A stretch of DNA of 9,896 nucleotides from Phycisphaerae bacterium (GTDB taxonomy: Bacteria > Planctomycetota > Phycisphaerae > Phycisphaerales > SM1A02): contig NYVS01000170.1 in assembly GCA_002684755.1 (NCBI GenBank), positions 1 through 9,896 of the forward strand. The letters run 5' to 3'. Made by a program: the position numbers and the translations under genes. How positions within the stretch are numbered: position 1 is the first letter of the stretch; every line of letters begins with the position of its first letter. A model generated the notes under the pieces. That model ran no database searches. It saw only the letters and a program-made list of their open reading frames with translations, and was not told where the DNA came from. Shown in pieces: positions 6,788-9,896 of the stretch.

Positions 6788-6859
6788 GAGCTGCTCGAAC
6801 TGCTTGAGCCGCTCGAACTGCTTGAGCCGCTCGAACTGCTCGAGTCACTCGAACTGCTC
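6788..6859. repeat. 18-bp tandem repeat, 4 copies, each hairpin-forming
   Basis: Units begin at 6788, 6806, 6824 and 6842, with consensus GAGCCGCTCGAACTGCTT and few mismatches; a partial fifth begins at 6860. Each unit is two related 9-mers (GARCNGCTY). Across unit borders GCTCGA-ACTGC-TTGAGC can pair as a 6-bp stem with one G-U, so the array can form a row of small hairpins on either strand. It lies between the 3' end of the MshEN-like gene and the 3' end of tRNA-Phe, where it might serve as terminator or 3' trailer. In one plus frame it would encode LELLEP repeats, but that frame runs antisense through the tRNA and is not credible as a gene. Confidence 0.9.
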
Positions 6860-6869
6860 GAAAGAAGAA

Positions 6870-6942
6870 TGGCGACTCCCGGACTTGAACCGGGGACACC
6901 GGCATTTTCAATGCCGTGCTCTACCAACTGAGCTAAGCCGCC
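6870..6942 (-). tRNA. tRNA-Phe (anticodon GAA)
   Basis: The 73-nt cloverleaf reads GGCGGCTTAGCTC at the 5' end and closes with AGTCGCC plus discriminator A. The 7-bp acceptor stem includes one G-T pair. The anticodon stem CGGCA/TGCCG encloses loop TTGAAAA, with GAA at 6907-6909, so it reads Phe codons. The T arm CCGGG-TTCAAGT-CCGGG is perfect. The 3' CCA is not encoded and must be added post-transcriptionally. Confidence 0.98.
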
Positions 6943-6975
6943 TGAAGCCTCGTGCGAAACGAAGCGGTCCGGGAG

Positions 6976-7003
6976 AGCGTACCGGGAGACGGCCGGCTGT
7001 CAA
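6976..7003 (-). promoter_or_regulatory. Promoter of tRNA-Phe
   Basis: The minus strand has a perfect -35 TTGACA (6998-7003), a 16-bp spacer, and -10 TACGCT (6976-6981, 3 of 6). Predicted start near 6969 gives a 5' leader of about 26 nt before the mature tRNA, suitable for RNase P processing. It resembles the promoter at 7731-7758. Confidence 0.6.
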
Positions 7004-7032
7004 GCAGGTGGCCTTCCGAGTCCGCGTCCGGG

Positions 7033-7650
7033 TCAGTTCACCAGTCGCAGGTTCCGCATCGTCGCCCGAACGGTCGTGCTCGGCGGCGTGGCCACCGCGA
7101 GCCCGTCCTTGATCAGGTCCTGAAGGATCGCGAAGAGCGGGCCACCGAGGTAGGACCGAAGTGGCTGGATGCCTGCATATTCCTGAAGACGCGGAATGCC
7201 GTCCTCGAATTCGCAATCCTCGCCGAAGGTCCGCTTCCGGACGCCCAGCAGGAATCGGGAGGCGTGCAGCGTCGAATCCACCTCGTCGACGCGGAGCTCG
7301 CACATCCGGACCAGCACCGGGCGGAGCGGCTCGATGCCTTCGGCCCAGGCGGTTTCGTCCCCGCGAACGCAGGCGATGGCGATGACCAGCTCGTCGATGT
7401 TCTGGGCGATCCGCTCGATCGCGACGCGACGGAGTGCGTCGGTGCGGAGCAGACTCAGATCGAAGGCGTGGTGCAGGTGTTCGAGCACGTCCTCGAGCGA
7501 GACGTTCAGTCGCAGGGCGGTGTGTCCGGCCTCCCGGAAGAACGCCTTGCGAAGTTCGTCGATCGACGACGCGTTCAGCGAAGGGACGCCGGGGCCGGAC
7601 GCGTGGTCCGGGGCGATGGTCGATCCGGTCGCAGTGTTCGAGCTCTTCAA
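7033..7650 (-). CDS. Divergent sigma-70 region-2-like protein lacking region 4 (hypothetical)
   Basis: A 205-aa protein starting at TTG 7650. Residues 30-85 form a helical N-domain (DELRKAFFREAGHTALRL...). Residues about 88-181 follow the layout of sigma region 2 in a group of Planctomycetes/Acidobacteria sigma-like proteins: ELVIAIACVRGDETAWAEGI, RPVLVRMC, DEVDSTLHASRFLLGVR, then RLQEYAGIQPLRSYLGGPL where typical members have a Y-x-G-x-x-S-L-x-x-W-L motif. About 25 residues follow and there is no region 4 helix-turn-helix, so it probably cannot recognise a -35 box as a normal ECF sigma would. The Trp is replaced by Tyr. The start rests on a perfect GGAGG 8 nt upstream and on a promoter at 7731-7758 that overlaps the alternative upstream TTG (7758). 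A regulatory or inactive sigma homologue is inference; the family call is from memory of patterns. Confidence 0.75.
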   Translation of the reverse strand: MKSSNTATGSTIAPDHASGPGVPSLNASSIDELRKAFFREAGHTALRLNVSLEDVLEHLHHAFDLSLLRTDALRRVAIERIAQNIDELVIAIACVRGDETAWAEGIEPLRPVLVRMCELRVDEVDSTLHASRFLLGVRKRTFGEDCEFEDGIPRLQEYAGIQPLRSYLGGPLFAILQDLIKDGLAVATPPSTTVRATMRNLRLVN

Positions 7651-7658
7651 ATGAACCG

Positions 7659-7663
7659 CCTCC
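7659..7663 (-). promoter_or_regulatory. Shine-Dalgarno fixing the TTG start at 7650
   Basis: The minus strand reads GGAGG followed by 8 nt and then TTG. This is optimal spacing, and no ATG or GTG lies at a comparable position, so it supports a TTG start for the sigma-like gene. Confidence 0.8.
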
Positions 7664-7665
7664 GT

Positions 7666-7706
7666 GGACGAGGTCGTCCGATCCCTTCGCACCCGTGCAA
7701 CACGGG
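7666..7706 (-). promoter_or_regulatory. Two-hairpin 5' leader of the sigma-like gene
   Basis: Two perfect inverted repeats lie in the roughly 73-nt predicted leader. One is CCCGTG/CACGGG (7692-7706, 3-nt loop). The other is GGACG/CGTCC (7666-7679, 4-nt loop), ending just 2 nt from the GGAGG site. They could shape ribosome access or mRNA stability. I do not recognise a known riboswitch. Confidence 0.4.
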
Positions 7707-7730
7707 CGAACGAGCGATCCGGACCGACGC

Positions 7731-7758
7731 ATCGTACGTCGGGCGACCCATCCGTCAA
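7731..7758 (-). promoter_or_regulatory. Promoter of the sigma-like gene
   Basis: The minus strand has TTGACG (7753-7758, 5 of 6), a 16-bp spacer, and TACGAT (7731-7736, 4 of 6). The predicted start is near 7723, giving a leader of about 73 nt. It lies between the nitrilase-family gene (stop 7814) and the sigma-like gene, so the latter need not depend on upstream read-through. Confidence 0.6.
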
Positions 7759-7813
7759 TCATCGGAAGCGTCGGGTTTTCTGTTTTTCGAAGAGGCGAGG
7801 CATGTCCGGAAAC

Positions 7814-8626
7814 TCAGACATCCGTGGCAGGATTGGAAATTCGCGCGATTCGTTCACCATCGAGCAGGTCGCTCCGGCGATCGGCCAGTGCGGGGAAGCG
7901 GGCGCGGTACTCGAGGAGTCCGGTGCGGTCGAAGTCGGCCTCCAGCGTCGTCGGCTCGTCGCCACTCTCCGCAAGCACCTCGCCGAGGGGGGAGACGAGC
8001 ATGGAGCAGCCGCCGTAGCGGTGGGATGGATCGCTGCCGACGCGATTCACGGCGATCACGAAGGCCTGGTTCTCGATCGCTCGGGCGATCACCAGGGCCC
8101 GCCAGTGTTCGATCCGGGCGGTCGGCCAGTTCGCGATGATCGAAAGCACTTCGGCCCCTCCGGCGACGGCGAGCCGGTGGAGTTCCGGGAAGCGGAGGTC
8201 GTAGCAGATCGACGGGGCGATCCCGAAATCCTCGACGTGGTCGAGGACGATCTCGGTGCCCGCCGCGTAGAAGCGGGGCTCGTCGGTGAAGCCGAACGGG
8301 TGCATCTTCTCGTACACCGGTCCGATACGGCCGTCCGGATGCACGATCGCGGTCGCGTTGGCGTGGCCCGGTGCCCGCGCGACGCGGCGGGCGAACCCGA
8401 TCTGCACCGACATTCCCCACCGACGTGCACACGCCGCGGCCCAGCCGAGCGAGTCCCCCCGTGTCGCGGCTTCGGTGTCCATCGTCCAGCCGCAATCCGA
8501 CATCTCGGGGAGCACCACCAGCGTGCCTTCAGGGGCGTCGGACGCCTCGACCATCGCCTCCACGATCGCGTGCGACGCCGGTTTGCCGTGCCATGTCGGC
8601 GCGTACTGGAGGGCGAGAACGTGCAT
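7814..8626 (-). CDS. Carbon-nitrogen (nitrilase-family) hydrolase, omega-amidase/YafV-like
   Basis: A 270-aa cytosolic protein of usual length for the family. The catalytic triad is visible: Glu41 in VLPEMSDCGW, Lys107 in YEKMHPFGF and Cys141 in SICYDLRFPEL. Further signatures are ANWPTARIEHWRALVIARAIENQ (165 onward) and NRVGSD (194-199). The YDLRFPEL and NWP..R..HW motifs place it near omega-amidase/NIT2 and E. coli YafV, which hydrolyse alpha-ketoglutaramate and related omega-amides as metabolite-repair enzymes. Exact substrate is inferred. Start ATG 8626 begins the conserved MHVLALQYAP strand, preceded by GGGAG about 9 nt upstream; an open extension to 8749 runs into tRNA-His and is rejected. 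tRNA-His lies 83 nt upstream on the same strand, and I see no clear promoter between them, so they may share a transcript. Confidence 0.94.
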   Translation of the reverse strand: MHVLALQYAPTWHGKPASHAIVEAMVEASDAPEGTLVVLPEMSDCGWTMDTEAATRGDSLGWAAACARRWGMSVQIGFARRVARAPGHANATAIVHPDGRIGPVYEKMHPFGFTDEPRFYAAGTEIVLDHVEDFGIAPSICYDLRFPELHRLAVAGGAEVLSIIANWPTARIEHWRALVIARAIENQAFVIAVNRVGSDPSHRYGGCSMLVSPLGEVLAESGDEPTTLEADFDRTGLLEYRARFPALADRRSDLLDGERIARISNPATDV

Positions 8627-8709
8627 CGGTGGGAGCTCCCGGTCCTTCGGCCAGATCCGCTCAAGAACGACGCCACCGAGCAGGGCTTCGGTGGCGTCTT
8701 TCGTCGAAG

Positions 8710-8782
8710 GGCGACTGACGGGATTTGAACCCGCGACGTCCTGGATCACAACCAGGTGCTCTACCCCTGAGCTACAGTCGCC
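8710..8782 (-). tRNA. tRNA-His (anticodon GTG) with encoded G-1
   Basis: The cloverleaf has anticodon stem CCTGG/CCAGG around loop TTGTGAT, with GTG at 8747-8749. When U8-A9 is placed correctly, the 5' end carries an extra G (8782, position -1) facing C73 (8710), the identity pair recognised by HisRS. The acceptor then reads GCGACTG/CAGTCGC. The T arm is GCGGG-TTCAAAT-CCCGT. CCA is not encoded. It lies on the same strand as, and upstream of, the nitrilase-family gene. Confidence 0.98.
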
Positions 8783-8783
8783 G

Positions 8784-8796
8784 TCGGAAGTTCCGA
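8784..8796. repeat. Perfect 13-bp palindrome between tRNA-His and its promoter
   Basis: TCGGAAGTTCCGA is a perfect inverted repeat with one central base. It lies between the candidate -10 (8797-8802) and the mature 5' end of tRNA-His (8782), so it covers the expected transcription start. It could be an operator or just a leader feature. No other copy was noticed in the window. Confidence 0.6.
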
Positions 8797-8825
8797 AGGG
8801 TATCGCGATCAGGCGCCGGGCTCAA
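8797..8825 (-). promoter_or_regulatory. Candidate promoter of tRNA-His
   Basis: The minus strand has TTGAGC (8820-8825, 4 of 6), a 17-bp spacer and TACCCT (8797-8802, 3 of 6). The -10 ends 14 nt before the mature tRNA, leaving a short leader. The position is right for a tRNA promoter, but the -10 is weak. Confidence 0.4.
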
Positions 8826-8932
8826 GCGACGCCCCCACGTCGTCCGGGGCCCGAACGGTTCTCACAGGCCTTGATCTGGGTATTTTTTCGGCGGCTTCGA
8901 TGCTTTTGGCGGTGTCTGGCCGATGGGGGAGG

Positions 8933-8941
8933 TGTTAGAAT
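8933..8941 (+). promoter_or_regulatory. Extended -10 promoter for pckA
   Basis: TGT-TAGAAT is an extended -10 with a 5/6 hexamer. The predicted start is near 8948 and the leader about 38 nt before ATG 8986. No good -35 lies at 16-18 bp; TTGGCG at 8906-8911 is 24 bp away, which is too far. Confidence 0.5.
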
Positions 8942-8985
8942 CCGGAATTCGCTTTCGGTGAATACGCACGAGGCCCTCTTCGATC

Positions 8986-9896
8986 ATGAGCAGCACCGCA
9001 TCCGTCGACCGACTCGCCGATCTCGGTGAGTCCAATCTCCACCGCAACCTGCCCACCGCCACCCTCGTCGAACATGCGATTCGACGGGGAGAAGGCGTCC
9101 TGGCCGCCAACGGCGCGCTGATGTGCGACACCGGGGCGCGGACCGGCCGGAGTCCCGGGGACAAGTTCCTCGAGGACACGCCCGGCGTCCACGACTCGAT
9201 CGACTGGGGCAAGGTCAATCAACCGATCAGTCCGGAGAATTTCGCCGCGCTCGAGTCGCTGGCGATCGAACACCTCCGCGACCGCAACGAGCTCTACCGG
9301 TTCGACGGATTCGCGGGGGCGGACCCGAAGTACCGCCTGAAGGTTTCGGTGGTGACCGAGGAGGCGTGGCATTCGCTCTTCGCCGCGACGCTCTTCATCA
9401 ACGCCTCCGACGAGGACGCGGCGGGGTTCGAGCCCGACTGGGTGATCTACAACGCGTGCAATCTGAAGATCGACGATCCCGCGAAGTACGGGGTGAAGAA
9501 CGGCCTCGCGGTCATTCAGAGCCTCGAGCAGCGGAAGGTGATCATCCTCGGCACCCGCTACGCCGGCGAGATGAAGAAGTCGATCTTCTACGCGATGAAC
9601 CACGACCTGCCCGACATGGGCGTGTTTCCGATGCACTGTTCGGCCAACGTCGATCACGAGGACCCGGAGAACGTCGCGGTCTTCTTCGGCCTTTCGGGCA
9701 CCGGCAAGACGACGCTCTCCGCCGATCCGAACCGGGATCTCGTCGGTGACGACGAGCACGGCTGGAGCGACGACGGCGTCTTCAACATCGAAGGCGGCTG
9801 CTACGCCAAGTGCATCAACCTCTCGAAGGAGGGGGAGCCGGAGATCTGGAACGCGATCCGGTTCGGCAGCGTGCTCGAGAACGTGGTGCTCGGGGA
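8986..9896 (+). CDS. pckA: ATP-dependent phosphoenolpyruvate carboxykinase, N-terminal 303 codons (runs off right edge)
   Basis: PckA converts oxaloacetate + ATP to phosphoenolpyruvate + CO2 + ADP, the entry step of gluconeogenesis from TCA intermediates, in the cytosol. The visible 303 residues are a bit over half of the usual 530-540. Signatures are RTGRSPGDKF (52-61, oxaloacetate/PEP site), YAGEMKKS (192-199), MHCSAN with metal ligand His217, the P-loop GLSGTGKTTLS (235-245, Lys241) and the kinase-2 aspartates in DLVGDDEHGW (251-260). These mark the ATP-using family, not the GTP-using one. Start ATG 8986 matches the family N-terminus; SD is weak (GAGG about 12 nt upstream). It is divergent from tRNA-His, with its own extended -10 promoter in a 203-bp spacer. 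Confidence 0.98.
   Translation, partial: MSSTASVDRLADLGESNLHRNLPTATLVEHAIRRGEGVLAANGALMCDTGARTGRSPGDKFLEDTPGVHDSIDWGKVNQPISPENFAALESLAIEHLRDRNELYRFDGFAGADPKYRLKVSVVTEEAWHSLFAATLFINASDEDAAGFEPDWVIYNACNLKIDDPAKYGVKNGLAVIQSLEQRKVIILGTRYAGEMKKSIFYAMNHDLPDMGVFPMHCSANVDHEDPENVAVFFGLSGTGKTTLSADPNRDLVGDDEHGWSDDGVFNIEGGCYAKCINLSKEGEPEIWNAIRFGSVLENVVLG

Noticed and set aside
6435..6911. Minus-strand frames with VRAAQ and poly-Ser repeats
   Set aside because: They are the same tandem repeat in other frames, overlapping tRNA-Phe and the well-supported MshEN-like gene.
6746..6931. Plus-strand reading frame with LELLEP repeats, suggestive of a small leucine-rich coiled-coil protein
   Set aside because: Its C-terminal third is the antisense of tRNA-Phe, and it has no SD. 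It is the 18-bp repeat and the tRNA read as protein. Two stop codons separate it from the in-frame MshEN-like gene, so it is not an extension of that gene either.
7774..7787. T-rich tract downstream of the nitrilase-family gene as a terminator
   Set aside because: The T-run is on the plus strand, while the gene is on the minus strand and would read A-rich there; no hairpin is seen in the correct orientation.
8881..8888. T-rich run (TATTTTTT) as an intrinsic terminator
   Set aside because: No stable hairpin precedes it on the plus strand, and no plus-strand gene upstream needs terminating there. It is more likely AT-rich promoter-upstream DNA for pckA.
8935..9759. 274-codon minus-strand open frame antisense to pckA
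   Set aside because: The plus strand encodes unmistakable PEP carboxykinase; this frame also covers the pckA promoter.
1..9896. Defence island, prophage, IS or CRISPR content
   Set aside because: I saw no transposase, integrase, phage, Cas, restriction-methylation pair or spacer array. The tRNAs show no flanking direct repeats that would mark an integration site.

Overview
The window is GC-rich bacterial chromosome, tightly packed and with ordinary housekeeping content. I see no phage, IS, plasmid, CRISPR or clear transfer signature. The best guess for the host is a planctomycete, probably of the Phycisphaerae type. The reasons are a release-factor-like protein with an HTH-like tail, of a kind I associate from memory with planctomycetes, mostly weak Shine-Dalgarno sites, and a divergent protein resembling the region-2 sigma proteins of Planctomycetes/Acidobacteria. 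This placement is inference; no rRNA is present.

Region 1 (1-3443, minus strand) is a probable four-gene operon. Read 5'->3' on the minus strand it holds an S41 C-terminal processing peptidase, tsaD (tRNA t6A synthesis; ATGA overlap with the peptidase gene), a GGQ-motif release-factor-like protein with an HTH-like tail, and the first 61 codons of an M20 amidohydrolase that runs off the left edge. Two of the four genes concern translation (tRNA modification and peptide release or rescue).

Region 2 (3444-5038) is a 176-bp divergent promoter region followed by the ribosome-associated GTPase gene hflX on the plus strand. hflX converges on a minus-strand gene for an uncharacterised 316-aa protein (5055-6005), with a GC-only hairpin at the junction. 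That protein has a faint PD-(D/E)XK-nuclease-like pattern with the expected E-x-K replaced by H-x-K.

Region 3 (6006-7033) starts with a 200-bp divergent spacer. It is followed by a small plus-strand gene (172 aa) that is a stand-alone MshEN/GspE-N-type domain with exact 24-5-24 spacing, so it is a candidate c-di-GMP receptor with no ATPase attached. Next come an 18-bp hairpin-forming tandem repeat and a minus-strand tRNA-Phe(GAA) with a perfect TTGACA -35 box.

Region 4 (7033-8782, minus strand) has a TTG-started, sigma-70-region-2-like protein that lacks region 4, with its own promoter, a leader with two hairpins and a strong SD. Next to it are an omega-amidase-type nitrilase-family hydrolase and, just upstream of that, tRNA-His(GTG) with an encoded G-1.

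Region 5 (8783-9896) holds a 203-bp divergent spacer and the first 303 codons of ATP-dependent PEP carboxykinase (pckA), which continues off the right edge.

No gene-free stretch exceeds about 210 bp. The most interesting items are the solo MshEN protein, the region-4-less sigma-like protein, the HxK nuclease-like protein, the RF/HTH protein, and the tandem repeat beside tRNA-Phe. I found no convincing multi-gene novel system.
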